NCBI GenBank assembly: GCA_949298575.1 | Contig: CASFXH010000002.1 | Coordinates: 1 to 64,000, forward strand | Reading direction: 5' to 3' | From: an uncultured Parabacteroides sp. | GTDB taxonomy: Bacteria > Bacteroidota > Bacteroidia > Bacteroidales > Tannerellaceae | Length of the DNA stretch: 64,000 bases | Part shown: positions 17,598-26,362 of the stretch, in pieces | How positions within the stretch are numbered: position 1 is the first letter of the stretch | How the letters are laid out: each line of letters opens with the position of its first letter | Notes under the pieces: model-generated | Told to the model about the DNA's origin: nothing | Database searches by the model: none | The model's input: the letters and a program-made list of their open reading frames with translations, nothing else | Position numbers and translations under genes: made by a program

Positions 17598-17621
17598 GAG
17601 GCTGATGGTTTGCCCGATGGG

Positions 17622-17877
17622 GCGCGGGCGGCTCGCTACGGCGTAGGGAGCGAATCCGCACGGCGCGGGCGGCCCGCTACGGCGTAGGGAGCGAATCCGC
17701 ACAGCGCGGGCGGCCCGCTACGGCGTAGGGAAGGAATCCGCACAGCGCGGGCGGCTCGCTACGGCGTAGGGAGCGAATCCGCACGGCGCGGGCGGCCCGC
17801 TACAGTGTAGGGAAGGAATCCGCACAGCGCGGGCGGCTCGCTACGGCGTAGGGAGTGAATCCGCACAGCGCGGGCGG
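17622..17877. repeat. 41-bp GC-rich tandem repeat, six copies plus a partial
   Basis: Six 41-base units (17622-17867) and ten bases of a seventh, each starting GCGCGGGCGG and containing CTACGGCGTAG and GAATCCGCAC. Units differ at three places (CTC/CCC, AGCGAAT/AAGGAAT, CACG/CACA). Two short dyads occur per unit: CTACG-G-CGTAG and, in the CCC units, GCGGGC-G-GCCCGC. The period is not a multiple of three, so it is not a repeat protein. The rest of the metF-secA gap (17323-18009) holds only the small ORF and two terminators. Confidence 0.85.
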
Positions 17878-17931
17878 TTTTTGGGGCGCGGTTTAATATG
17901 AGGGGGGCTTCTTTCCCACCATCCCATCCCC

Positions 17932-17975
17932 CAAAAACAAAAGTAGGAAGGAAACATCTTCGTTCCCTTCCTACT
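17932..17975 (-). terminator. secA intrinsic terminator
   Basis: On the minus strand a 10-bp stem (AGTAGGAAGG with CCTTCCTACT, at 17966-17975 and 17942-17951) is followed by TTTTGTTTTT. It lies 35 bases beyond the secA stop. Confidence 0.75.
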
Positions 17976-18009
17976 CGAGCTTATGAGCGATGACTTTAAA
18001 AGCGCTTAT

Positions 18010-21000
18010 TTAGAGTCCTTGCCCGTGGCAATTCTTGTATTTCTTGCCACTTCCGCAAGGGCAGGGATCGTTGCGGCCGACGCGCTTCTCCGAGCGGACG
18101 GGGGCGTTTTTAGATCCTTCTTGCGTGTTAGCGCCATTCATGTCGTTTTTGATCGTCTGGTAGCGGCTCATGTCCTCGTGTTTCTCGGGGCTGGCCTCAC
18201 GGATCTGGACCCGTTGGCGCTCCGCTTCCATGCGAGCCTTTTGGGCGGCGGCGGCCTCGGCGATCGCGGCTTGGCGTTGGGCCATCAGTCGCTTTTGCTC
18301 CTCGGTCGGTTCCTCGCGGACGGGGATTTGGCCGCGCATCAGGATCGACGTCGCCTTGCGGTTCATCGTGTCGACCATCGTCTTGAACAAGTTGTACGAC
18401 TCCAGCTTGTAGATCAGCAACGGGTCCTTGTGCTCGTAGCTGGCGTTCTGGACGGAATGGCGCAACTCGTCCATCTCGCGCAGGTGCTCTTTCCAAGCCT
18501 CGTCGATCGTATGGAGGACGATCGCCTTTTGGAACGCCTTCACGACGGCCTTGCATTCCGTGTCGTAAGCCTCTTTCAGGTTGCAAGAGATGTTGTACAT
18601 CCGTTTGCCGTCGGTGATGGGGATGAGGATATTCTCATACATCGCGCCCCGTTGCTCGAAGACTTGCTTGATGACGGGGTTGGCCACTTGCGCCATGCGT
18701 TCCATGCGGCGCTTGTAGTTCAGGAGCGCCTCGTTGAACACTTTCTCTTGCAACTGGTCGGCCTTGGCGTTCTTGAACTCCTCCTCGCTCACGGGGCATT
18801 CCAGGGCGAGCGTCTTGAACAATTCCAGCTTGAAGCTTTCGAAATCGCCGTCGACGTGTTGCTCGACAATGGCGTTGACCGTATCGTAGATCGTGTTCAA
18901 GACATCCATGCCGATGCGCTCGCCCATCAAGGCGTGGCGGCGGCGGGTGTAGATCACGTTACGTTGCGAGTTCATGACATCGTCGTATTCCAGCAAGCGT
19001 TTACGGATACCGAAGTTATTTTCCTCGACTTTCTTTTGCGCCCGCTCGACGGATTTGCTCAGCATACTGTGTTCCAAGACTTCGCCCTCCTTGAAGCCGA
19101 GCTTATCCATGAGGCCGGCGATTTTCTCGGAAGCGAACAGACGCATCAGGTCGTCTTCCAAGGAGACGAAGAAAACGGACGAACCCGGGTCGCCTTGACG
19201 ACCGGCACGACCGCGCAACTGGCGGTCGACACGACGGCTCTCGTGGCGCTCCGTACCGATGATGGCCAGACCGCCGGCCGCCTTGACCTCGGGCGAGAGC
19301 TTGATATCGGTACCACGACCCGCCATGTTGGTGGCGATCGTTACCGTACTGCTTTGACCCGCCAAGGCGACGATCTCGGCCTCCTTTTGGTGCAGCTTCG
19401 CGTTCAATACGTTGTGCTTGATCTTGCGCATCGTCAGCATACGGCTCAGCAACTCGGAGATCTCGACGGAGGTCGTGCCCACCAATACCGGGCGTCCCGC
19501 CTCGGTCAGCTTGACGATCTCCTCGATCACGGCGTTGTATTTCTCGCGTTTCGTCTTATAGATGCGGTCGTTCATGTCGATCCGGGCGATCGGCCGGTTG
19601 GTGGGGATCACGACGACATCCAGCTTGTAGATGTCCCAGAACTCGCCCGCTTCGGTCTCAGCCGTACCGGTCATGCCGGCCAACTTGTGGTACATACGGA
19701 AGTAGTTTTGCAACGTGATGGTCGCGAAAGTTTGCGTAGCGGCCTCGACCTTCACGCGCTCTTTGGCTTCGATGGCCTGGTGCAGCCCGTCGGAATAGCG
19801 GCGGCCATCCATGATACGGCCCGTCTGCTCATCGACGATCAAGACCTTGTTGTCGATCACCACGTATTCGTCGTCTTTCTCGAAGAGCGTGTAAGCCTTC
19901 AGCAATTGGTTGATCGTATGGACACGCTCGCTCTTGACAGAGTAGTTGGCGAGCAATTCGTCCTTCTTGGCTTGCTTTTCTTGGTCATCCTTGATGTGTT
20001 CCAGCTCGGACAGTTGCGAGGTGATGTCGGGCATGACGAAGAAGTCCGGGTCGTCGGATTTGCCGGTCAAGAGGTCGATACCCTTGTCGGTCAGCTCGAC
20101 GCTGTTATTCTTCTCGTCGATCACGAAGTAAAGCTCGTCGGTCGCCTCGTGCATGTGGCGCATGTTCTCGGACATGAAGTATTCTTCGGTCTTCAGCATT
20201 TGCGCCTTGATGCCCGGTTCGCTTAAATATTTGATCAACGCCTTGTTCTTGGGAAGTCCCTTGAACGAGCGGTACAGCTGGACGGTTCCGTCCTCGACCT
20301 CTTTGGGGTCATCGCTGGCCATCTTTTTCTTGGCTTCGATCAAGAGCTTGTTGCAAAGATCCTTCTGCGCGTTGTAGACGACCTCCACGTTCGGGCGGAA
20401 TTGCTCGAACAGCTGCTCCTCTCCGCGGGGGATGGGGCCGGAGATGATCAACGGCGTACGGGCGTCGTCGATCAAGACGGAGTCGACCTCGTCGACGATG
20501 GCATAGTTGTGCTTGCGTTGCACCAAGTCTTTCGGACTGATGGCCATGTTGTCGCGCAAGTAGTCGAAACCGAACTCGTTGTTCGTTCCGAAGGTGATGT
20601 CGGCGTTGTAGGCCCGGCGGCGCGCGTCGGAGTTGGGTTGGTGCTTATCGATGCAATCCACGGAAAGCCCATGGAACATGTAAAGCGGGCCCATCCACTC
20701 GGAGTCACGTTTTGACAGGTAGTCGTTGACTGTCACGACATGGACACCATTGCGGGTTAACGCGTTCAAGAAGACAGGGAGCGTCGCGACCAAGGTTTTA
20801 CCTTCACCGGTCGCCATCTCCGCGATTTTTCCTTTATGCAGGACGACGCCACCGAAGAGCTGTACGTCGTAATGCACCATGTCCCACGTGATCTCATTGC
20901 CACCGGCTATCCAATGGTTGGCGTAAATGGCCTTATCGTCTTCGATGCGGACGAAATCGTGATGAGCGGCCAAGTCCCGGTCGAAATCGTTGGCGGTGAC

Positions 21001-21384
21001 GACCACCTCCGCGTTCTCGGCGAAGCGCCGCGCGGTATCTTTCATGATGGCGAACGCTTCAGGCAGGACTTCCTCCAAGACCACTTCCATCTTGTCGGTG
21101 ATCGTTTTCTCGATTTTGTCCACTTCTGTCCAGATCGCCTCGCGCTCTTCCAATTCTTTTTCCTCGATGCCTTGGCGCAATTCCTCGACCTTGACTTTCT
21201 CGTCGGCCACGTAGTCTTGGATGCGTTGCTTCAGCTCGTCCGTCTTGGCGCGCAGTTCGTCGTTAGATAAAGCTTTGATCGACGGGTAGACCGCCTTGAC
21301 TTTGTCCACATAAGGCGTGATTTCCCGCAAGTCGCGTTGCGATTTGTTGCCGAAAAGCTTTGTCAGAAACTCATTAAATCCCAT
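18010..21384 (-). CDS. secA: Protein translocase subunit SecA
   Basis: The 1124-residue ATPase that drives preproteins through SecYEG at the inner membrane. The Walker A motif ATGEGKT is at residues 191-197, followed by the helicase-like core: [56 protein letters not shown] and [13 protein letters not shown]. The C-terminus is the zinc-binding SEC-C tail [17 protein letters not shown] (Cys1108, Cys1110, Cys1119, His1120). It is longer than E. coli SecA because of a charged helical insertion at about residues 55-105, as is usual in Bacteroidota. Last gene of a three-gene operon; 32 bases separate it from the preceding gene. Confidence 0.97.
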   Translation of the reverse strand: MGFNEFLTKLFGNKSQRDLREITPYVDKVKAVYPSIKALSNDELRAKTDELKQRIQDYVADEKVKVEELRQGIEEKELEEREAIWTEVDKIEKTITDKMEVVLEEVLPEAFAIMKDTARRFAENAEVVVTANDFDRDLAAHHDFVRIEDDKAIYANHWIAGGNEITWDMVHYDVQLFGGVVLHKGKIAEMATGEGKTLVATLPVFLNALTRNGVHVVTVNDYLSKRDSEWMGPLYMFHGLSVDCIDKHQPNSDARRRAYNADITFGTNNEFGFDYLRDNMAISPKDLVQRKHNYAIVDEVDSVLIDDARTPLIISGPIPRGEEQLFEQFRPNVEVVYNAQKDLCNKLLIEAKKKMASDDPKEVEDGTVQLYRSFKGLPKNKALIKYLSEPGIKAQMLKTEEYFMSENMRHMHEATDELYFVIDEKNNSVELTDKGIDLLTGKSDDPDFFVMPDITSQLSELEHIKDDQEKQAKKDELLANYSVKSERVHTINQLLKAYTLFEKDDEYVVIDNKVLIVDEQTGRIMDGRRYSDGLHQAIEAKERVKVEAATQTFATITLQNYFRMYHKLAGMTGTAETEAGEFWDIYKLDVVVIPTNRPIARIDMNDRIYKTKREKYNAVIEEIVKLTEAGRPVLVGTTSVEISELLSRMLTMRKIKHNVLNAKLHQKEAEIVALAGQSSTVTIATNMAGRGTDIKLSPEVKAAGGLAIIGTERHESRRVDRQLRGRAGRQGDPGSSVFFVSLEDDLMRLFASEKIAGLMDKLGFKEGEVLEHSMLSKSVERAQKKVEENNFGIRKRLLEYDDVMNSQRNVIYTRRRHALMGERIGMDVLNTIYDTVNAIVEQHVDGDFESFKLELFKTLALECPVSEEEFKNAKADQLQEKVFNEALLNYKRRMERMAQVANPVIKQVFEQRGAMYENILIPITDGKRMYNISCNLKEAYDTECKAVVKAFQKAIVLHTIDEAWKEHLREMDELRHSVQNASYEHKDPLLIYKLESYNLFKTMVDTMNRKATSILMRGQIPVREEPTEEQKRLMAQRQAAIAEAAAAQKARMEAERQRVQIREASPEKHEDMSRYQTIKNDMNGANTQEGSKNAPVRSEKRVGRNDPCPCGSGKKYKNCHGQGL

Positions 21385-21416
21385 GATATATCTTTGTTTT
21401 TATTTTATACGTTATT

Positions 21417-23042
21417 TTATTGATTATTCTGTTTGTTACTTGTCCCGATTGTCGTGATTTCCCGTAAGGGGAGATCCCGGGACGAGTTGGGTGGCCTGAT
21501 TCTCAACACGTGGGTGACCGTCGGAGCGATCTCTGTCGCTTTCACTTCGCGGTAGATGTGTTGAGGCTTGAGGCCGTTGCCCATGAATATCAAGGGGGTG
21601 ATCACGGCGTTGTTGCGTACGATCTTTACTTTTTCTTTCGGGTCGTCGAAATTGACTTTCCATCCCGGTTGCAATTGGATGATCAAGTCGCCACGACCCA
21701 AGTGATGGGTGCCTTTGCGGAAAGGGGCGGTGCCCTCATTCCAATCGCCCGTCAGGAGGCTATTGTCGGTGATGACTTGTTGGACGCCCGTAAATTGCTG
21801 GACAAAGTCGGCGGCCTTGTCCTGGACGGTCCGCAGGTCGAGCTTAGCGTCTTCGATCGCTTTCCGGTTGAGGAAGATCTGGTTGTTGTAATAACCTTTG
21901 ACCCAGTTGGACTGTTGGCCGTAGATGGCCATCAGGTACATGTTCAGCAGGGCGAGGCATTGCTTGGGGTGAAACTCACCCCCGTTGACCATCAGCCCGT
22001 CCGGATAGTTTTCCTCACTTTTGTAATAGCCCGAGCCAGTGAAGACGACCAACGTATTGGCCAGCCCCACTTTCTGGTCGATCTTATCGAGCAGCTGCTC
22101 TATGTCGCGGTCCAATTGGTAATAGACGTCCTGGATCTCGCGGGTGTAATCCTTATGCATGTTGCCCCGGTAGTTGCCTGCGTAGTAGGTAACGGAGAGC
22201 ATATCGGGGCAACTGCGTGTGCCAAAGCCGCCATATTCCAGGAACTGCATCGCCAAGCGGTTGATCTCCTTATTGATGAATGGCGAGGTCTTGAAGTTGG
22301 GGTAGCAGTCGACAGTCCCTTCCGTGAAAGTGTATTTAAAAGGAAGGTCCTCAAGGACATAAGGAAACGCGTTGTATTTCTCGATTGGCAGGGAAGGGGT
22401 CCATGTCATCTTTTCGATCCTGGAAGCGAGCGACTCGGGACCGTTGTTGTAGCGGTCGACGTACCAAGGGACTCCTTTATAATAGGTTGTCGTTGCCCAT
22501 TTCCCGTTCGTGTTGTCCATCCAAAAGGCGCCGTTGGCCGCGTGCCCGGCGGAAAGAATGGCGCTCTCGGCATTGGGGGCGATGGCGTAAACATCGCTTC
22601 GGCCTTGCGAGGCGATCTTCAACTCGTCGCCGATGGTGGAGCTGAAGAGGCGCTTGGGCGAGTAATTCTCGCGGGTATAGTTGCCGAGATATTCCGGATC
22701 GTTCAGGATGGAACGCCGTTTTTCGTACTCGAAATCATAGACATAATTGCCTGTAATGCCATGGAAACTTGGGTTGCTGCCCGTGAAGAGGGTGGCGAAA
22801 GCGTTCGCCTCGTCAAGGTTCGAGAACTCGAAGCGGATGTTGTCGTAGACGACGCCCTCGTTCATCAGCCGCTTGAAGCCCCGCTCGCCGAAGGTGTTGT
22901 AGAAGTACTCGATGTAATCGCCCCGTAGCTGATCGACCGTGATGCATACCACCAGTTTGGGCGCATGCGGTTGAGCCTCGAGGTTGGTTACCACGAGGAT
23001 GGCCATTAAGGACGATATTAGTCTTCTCATTTTCTTATCCAT
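21417..23042 (-). CDS. Alkaline-phosphatase-superfamily protein with degenerate active site
   Basis: About 541 residues from MDKKMRRLISSLMAIL, a signal peptide ending near LEAQ; a longer upstream frame exists, but this start gives the signal sequence and a 16-base overlap with the preceding gene. VVCITVDQLRGDYIEYF, GFKRLMNEG and FTGSNPSFHGITGN place it with PafA-like phosphatases/phosphodiesterases. Only the first metal ligand (Asp37) is evident: the nucleophile region reads NLDEANAFATLFTG without the usual Thr, and the expected TADHG motif is replaced by TGSGYY. It is therefore probably a periplasmic pseudoenzyme or a much altered enzyme. Confidence 0.75.
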   Translation of the reverse strand: MDKKMRRLISSLMAILVVTNLEAQPHAPKLVVCITVDQLRGDYIEYFYNTFGERGFKRLMNEGVVYDNIRFEFSNLDEANAFATLFTGSNPSFHGITGNYVYDFEYEKRRSILNDPEYLGNYTRENYSPKRLFSSTIGDELKIASQGRSDVYAIAPNAESAILSAGHAANGAFWMDNTNGKWATTTYYKGVPWYVDRYNNGPESLASRIEKMTWTPSLPIEKYNAFPYVLEDLPFKYTFTEGTVDCYPNFKTSPFINKEINRLAMQFLEYGGFGTRSCPDMLSVTYYAGNYRGNMHKDYTREIQDVYYQLDRDIEQLLDKIDQKVGLANTLVVFTGSGYYKSEENYPDGLMVNGGEFHPKQCLALLNMYLMAIYGQQSNWVKGYYNNQIFLNRKAIEDAKLDLRTVQDKAADFVQQFTGVQQVITDNSLLTGDWNEGTAPFRKGTHHLGRGDLIIQLQPGWKVNFDDPKEKVKIVRNNAVITPLIFMGNGLKPQHIYREVKATEIAPTVTHVLRIRPPNSSRDLPLREITTIGTSNKQNNQ

Positions 23043-24214
23043 ACGCTTCTGCTGAATGCCCATCCTGAACGGAGCCAAAACGAGGCGACGATCGGGAGGA
23101 AGGCTGTATTCAGGTGCTGTGGAATGAAGGGCCATGCGGCCAGCATCATCGAAAGCGCCGCGAAGTTAATAAAATGATAATAATAACCGACCTTGTCCAT
23201 CCTTTTTACGCCAAACAAAATCGCGGCCACGAGGTGTAACGGGTGTAGCGCCACGAGCATCCAGTTCGGGCACGTGCAGGGGTGTTCGGAGATGAAGCTG
23301 AGGAAAAACAGCAGGCATCCCGCTAGGCCCGCCATGAGGAATAGTCCGACATCGATCCACCGGCAGTAGCGTTTCCGCTTGTATTCCATTCCGACAGAAA
23401 GGGCCACGAGAGCCAAAAGAAGGCTGAAGCAAACATTGGGGGTCAGCGTGTCCCATAGGTCGCGCTCGGGCTCGTCCACTTCAGGCGCTTGGATAACTTG
23501 GACGCGGGCGACGAGTGGACGGCTCGTCCCGTCGGGGTTCTCGATCGTGGCAAGGGAAAAGGCTTCGCGAAGATTGACGGGTAGAAACATCCGTTCGTGG
23601 GATGTCGCGACGCGGTCGGTCGGGCTACCCAATGCCAAGTCGCAACCGAAAGTGAGCCACGGGCGGCGGCGTGCGCAGTAATTGATCTCGTCGCGGAAAG
23701 TCCGTGGGGCCGGGTTGTAATGGTAGTGGATCGTCCCGTCAATGTTTCGTTCGGTGATCGCCGCGGGCCGGGTAGCGCAGTTGTCGAAGAAGAAATTGTA
23801 GCGATAAACGCGATTTTCGGGCCGATAGTTCTCGAGCAAGGCTTTCCAAACGCGTTGTTTCTCGGCGGGGGTGAGGTTGAGCACTTGTTCGGTGACGTCG
23901 CTGCCCGCCATTTGGTATTCCGCGATATAGTTCTCAAAGTAGGTGACGCCCAATTGGTAGTCGGTCTCGCCTTTCGTGAAGCGGTAGATGAAGTTGGGCT
24001 TGTCGAACGAGAAGATACCGTAGTTGAAGATATAGTCGATTCGCTGCGCGGGGTCTTTCACGCGGAGAGCGGCGTGGCCATAGATCGTGAAGACCTCTCC
24101 TTCGTGCGGGTCGCTGGTCATCAAGCTGATTTCCGCCTCGTCGCTTAGGGGTTGCCCGTAGGTGGCCAAGCCGGTGAAGAGGGCCGCGAGTAGTGCTAAT
24201 AATAGGGTTCTCAT
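23027..24214 (-). CDS. DUF4105 membrane protein
   Basis: A 395-residue exported membrane protein, first gene of the operon with the phosphatase-like gene and secA. A signal peptide (MRTLLLALLAALFTGLATYG) is followed by a periplasmic domain with FTIYGHAALRVKD, FNYGIFSFDKPNFIYRF and YNFFFDNCATRPAAI, the conserved His and Asn-Cys signatures of DUF4105. Four or five C-terminal helices follow (about residues 260-390). The His/Cys pattern resembles a cysteine-peptidase/NlpC-like arrangement, but no activity is established. Its stop overlaps the next gene's start region by 16 bases. Confidence 0.85.
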   Translation of the reverse strand: MRTLLLALLAALFTGLATYGQPLSDEAEISLMTSDPHEGEVFTIYGHAALRVKDPAQRIDYIFNYGIFSFDKPNFIYRFTKGETDYQLGVTYFENYIAEYQMAGSDVTEQVLNLTPAEKQRVWKALLENYRPENRVYRYNFFFDNCATRPAAITERNIDGTIHYHYNPAPRTFRDEINYCARRRPWLTFGCDLALGSPTDRVATSHERMFLPVNLREAFSLATIENPDGTSRPLVARVQVIQAPEVDEPERDLWDTLTPNVCFSLLLALVALSVGMEYKRKRYCRWIDVGLFLMAGLAGCLLFFLSFISEHPCTCPNWMLVALHPLHLVAAILFGVKRMDKVGYYYHFINFAALSMMLAAWPFIPQHLNTAFLPIVASFWLRSGWAFSRSVWIRK

Positions 24215-24278
24215 GCTTATATATGAAGTTCGGCGCGAACTTACGAAAAAAATCTCGTTTCCTGACGATGCCTCAGCT

Positions 24279-24347
24279 GAGCTGGTGAGGGTTGTTCACT
24301 AGAGCTGGTGAGGGTTGCTCACTAGGGTAGGTGAGGATGGTTCATCA
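24279..24347. repeat. Three tandem 23-bp dyad repeats in a divergent promoter region
   Basis: Three adjacent 23-base units: two nearly identical (GAGCTGGTGAGGGTTG then TTCACTA or CTCACTA) and a diverged third at 24325-24347. Each carries a dyad of the form GTGAG-N5-CTCAC, perfect in the second unit. They lie between the start of the secA operon (minus) and the methyltransferase operon (plus), spaced about two helical turns apart, as expected for cooperative operator sites. Confidence 0.55.
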
Positions 24348-24382
24348 GGGAATCTATGGGGAGTTGAAATTTTTTGGTTTTA

Positions 24383-24417
24383 TGCCATCCTTTGGCAGAT
24401 GTGGAAGGCCATCTTTG
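24383..24417 (+). promoter_or_regulatory. Promoter with TGCCA-N5-TGGCA dyad (site a)
   Basis: TGCCA-TCCTT-TGGCA at 24383-24397 is a perfect dyad, 12 bases before a CATCTTTG -7 element (24410-24417), 30 bases before the methyltransferase start. The same dyad recurs at matching positions before six other transcription units up to 37.6 kb. Confidence 0.65.
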
Positions 24418-24446
24418 CGGCGTAATCACAAAAATAGATTTTAAAG

Positions 24447-24944
24447 ATGGAAAAGTATCCGAATGTAGTAGTCCCCGATCATGGGAGAGGTTTCTTTGGA
24501 ATAGGGATTTATGGACTGAGAACGACCGCCAATTTAGGTACGCTTTGGCGCTCGGCGCAAATCATGAAAGCGGACTTCCTTTTCGTGATCGGCAAGCGTT
24601 ATCAAACCATGCGGACCGATACGATGAAAAGCTGGAAGCATATCCCTTTGTTCGAGTATGACACGCTCGATCAGTTCTTCGCTTCCCTCCCGAAAGGTGC
24701 CAAGCTGATTGGCATCGAGTTGGATGAACGGAGTGTTCCGCTCATGACCTATACGCATCCGGAGCGGGCGGTCTATTTGCTGGGTGCGGAGGATAAAGGC
24801 TTGCCTCAAGCCGCCTTGACGCGTTGCGACGAGGTAGTGCAAATCCCCGGCGAGTTCTCGCTGAACGTCTCCGTGGCAGGCTCCATCGTGCTTTATGACC
24901 GGTTATTGAAACAAGGAATGAATCCACAAAATATACGAATATGA
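24447..24944 (+). CDS. SpoU-family RNA 2'-O-methyltransferase
   Basis: A 165-residue SPOUT methyltransferase. Motif 1 is TTANLGTLWRSA (Asn29, Arg35), motif 2 LLGAEDKGLP (111-120) and motif 3 SLNVSVAGSIVLYDR (138-152), forming the trefoil-knot AdoMet site. Without an N-terminal RNA-binding extension, it resembles the short TrmH/TrmL-like enzymes that 2'-O-methylate tRNA; the exact nucleotide is not predictable. The start is chosen at MEKYPNVVVPDHG. It overlaps the following gene by four bases (ATGA), so the two are cotranslated. Confidence 0.88.
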   Translation: MEKYPNVVVPDHGRGFFGIGIYGLRTTANLGTLWRSAQIMKADFLFVIGKRYQTMRTDTMKSWKHIPLFEYDTLDQFFASLPKGAKLIGIELDERSVPLMTYTHPERAVYLLGAEDKGLPQAALTRCDEVVQIPGEFSLNVSVAGSIVLYDRLLKQGMNPQNIRI

Positions 24945-25948
24945 CACTGAAAGACTTAGTGATGCGCTTCAATTTCGACAGCTTGTTACCCTATTTAGAG
25001 GAAGACATAAAAGGGGACGATTATGTCCTGTACGCTTTTCGTCAAGCTTACGACGCGCTTCGGCGCATGGAGCCCAACCCGGATTATAAAGGATCTGTCC
25101 GAATCGAATATTCTAATGAGGATGATGAAGAGGAGGAAGGACTGAATGAAAAGAACGAGATCGATAAAAACTATATTTGCGCTCAGTATCTGGATGGCGA
25201 TTCCTGGGAAAATGCGTTGGCGAAAGAACTCGATTGTTCTCCGCGGATTCAAGAAGACGCTTGTTGGGAAAAAGTGGCCGTCAAATGCTTATGGGAACTC
25301 ACCTATTATGGCTTTTTCCCGGATGAAATACAGGAAACATACGAGCGGATGTTCAGGCATCCCGCGCCTCGTAATCGCTATGAGGTGGCTTTGGATAAAT
25401 TGGAGGAAAGCATTTGGAAGCACCAAAACAAACGTAAGCACCGCCACAAACTCAATGGCATTCGCTATACGGATTTCAATCCCAAGGAATTTCTCTATGG
25501 AAAGAAAATGAACCGCCCCAAAAGAATGCGTGAACATCGTCAAAAACTTCGGAGGGAATACTTGGAAAAGATGGCTTTCCGGGAAAATCTAATCATGTAT
25601 TTATCCTCACCAGGAAGCTCTTTCTCCCGCTCGGACGTGGAGTTCTTGCTGACGGTCGATCATGGCAAAAGATACAAATATAGGTCGGTCACGGAAGGCT
25701 TGGAAGGACGGTTGACGTACATTCTCGAATCGATGACCCGCTATCAGCGATTGGACACCAACGGTTTCGATAACGCCTTGGTTTGCGTGAACGTTTCCTC
25801 CAAATACCCGTTGCGAGAAGCGGAGTTGGCGGAATTCCAGTCCACCCTTCATTCCCTTATTGGCATTGAGGATATACGCTTTGGCATGATCCTGACGGAC
25901 GAGGACGAGATGGATATACGGGTTCATTTGCTTTTGAGTAAATTGTAG
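24941..25948 (+). CDS. Unknown two-part protein, paralogue 1 (DUF6557-like N-terminus)
   Basis: A 335-residue soluble protein with no recognised catalytic motif. The N-terminal part (MTLKDLVMRFNFDSLLPYL, YAFRQAYDALRRMEP, LWELTYYGF) resembles a family I associate, without certainty, with DUF6557. A charged acidic-then-basic linker leads to DKLEESIWKHQ and KRMREHRQKLRREYLEK, then a C-terminal domain with FSRSDVEFLLTVDHG and YILESMTRYQRLDTN. Paralogues lie at 29556-30539 (full length) and 36888-37379 (N-terminal part only). A 34-of-35 base match around DKLEESIWKHQ shows that the full-length copies are recent duplicates or gene-converted. Confidence 0.6.
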   Translation: MTLKDLVMRFNFDSLLPYLEEDIKGDDYVLYAFRQAYDALRRMEPNPDYKGSVRIEYSNEDDEEEEGLNEKNEIDKNYICAQYLDGDSWENALAKELDCSPRIQEDACWEKVAVKCLWELTYYGFFPDEIQETYERMFRHPAPRNRYEVALDKLEESIWKHQNKRKHRHKLNGIRYTDFNPKEFLYGKKMNRPKRMREHRQKLRREYLEKMAFRENLIMYLSSPGSSFSRSDVEFLLTVDHGKRYKYRSVTEGLEGRLTYILESMTRYQRLDTNGFDNALVCVNVSSKYPLREAELAEFQSTLHSLIGIEDIRFGMILTDEDEMDIRVHLLLSKL

Positions 25949-26015
25949 AAGAGAGATATCAAGAAATAGCCTGCGATTGACTGAATTGGTTTGTTTGTTT
26001 CCAAAAGAATTTGTT

Positions 26016-26023
26016 TACCTTTG
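26016..26023 (+). promoter_or_regulatory. -7 element driving the folded leader of the DUF262 gene
   Basis: TACCTTTG matches TAnnTTTG; a TTTGTTTG run about 20-25 bases upstream could serve as -33. Transcription would begin near 26030, giving a leader of about 330 bases before the DUF262 start at 26363. I see no comparable promoter closer to the gene. Confidence 0.5.
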
Positions 26024-26101
26024 TGCGAGAACAAAAAATATCGACACGAAACAGACATAAACAAAAGAAGACATATTGCATAACATGCTGACAATTATTT
26101 G

Positions 26102-26267
26102 ATTCGCTTAAATCTGGTAAATTTTCGAATGAAATCAAGAATGTTGTCGAAGCATAGTTTGCACCCCACAAGGGCGCAGGCTGCTTTCACTTATTCTGAT
26201 TTCAGGCTTACCAGAGCCCAAGCGAATGGATAAGAAAAAAGGTAGTGCTGTGTCCTTTTTCTTATCC
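26102..26267 (+). ncRNA. Strongly folded RNA: 126-base compound hairpin plus adjacent 14-bp hairpin
   Basis: Nested complementary segments form one long arm: ATTCGCTT 26102-26109 with AAGCGAAT 26220-26227; TCTGGTAA 26113-26120 with TTACCAGA 26208-26215; TGAAATCA-a-GAAT 26130-26142 with ATTCTGATTTCA 26193-26204; GAAGCA 26149-26154 with TGC-t-TTC 26182-26188; TGC-a-CCC 26160-26166 with GGG-c-GCA 26172-26178, closing on loop CACAA. A second stem, GGATAAGAAAAA 26228-26239 with TTTTTCTTATCC 26256-26267 (plus GG/CC), abuts it. Five helices in strict order are not expected by chance. The rest of the 414-base gap shows nothing else. It may be a regulatory leader, an independent RNA or a miniature inverted-repeat element. 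Confidence 0.55.
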
Positions 26268-26362
26268 CGCCTATCAACCGTAAATCATAGCCGTGGAAGC
26301 CGAAAAGACGTTAGTGAGTAGGTAAAAGAAATTTATTGCGTAACTAAAAAAGATCGAATATT

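Noticed and set aside
17983-20226. 747-codon open frame on the plus strand
   Set aside because: It is antisense to secA, whose motifs are complete. The frame is open only because of GC-rich codon bias.
24383-24417. Sigma-54 promoter reading of the TGGCA motifs at 24-37 kb
   Set aside because: The GG-to-GC distance is about 22 or more bases rather than 12. Only 45121-45136 has the right spacing.
26228-26267. Intrinsic terminator
   Set aside because: The 14-bp stem has its T-run inside the stem and CCGCC after it, so it lacks a proper U-tail.
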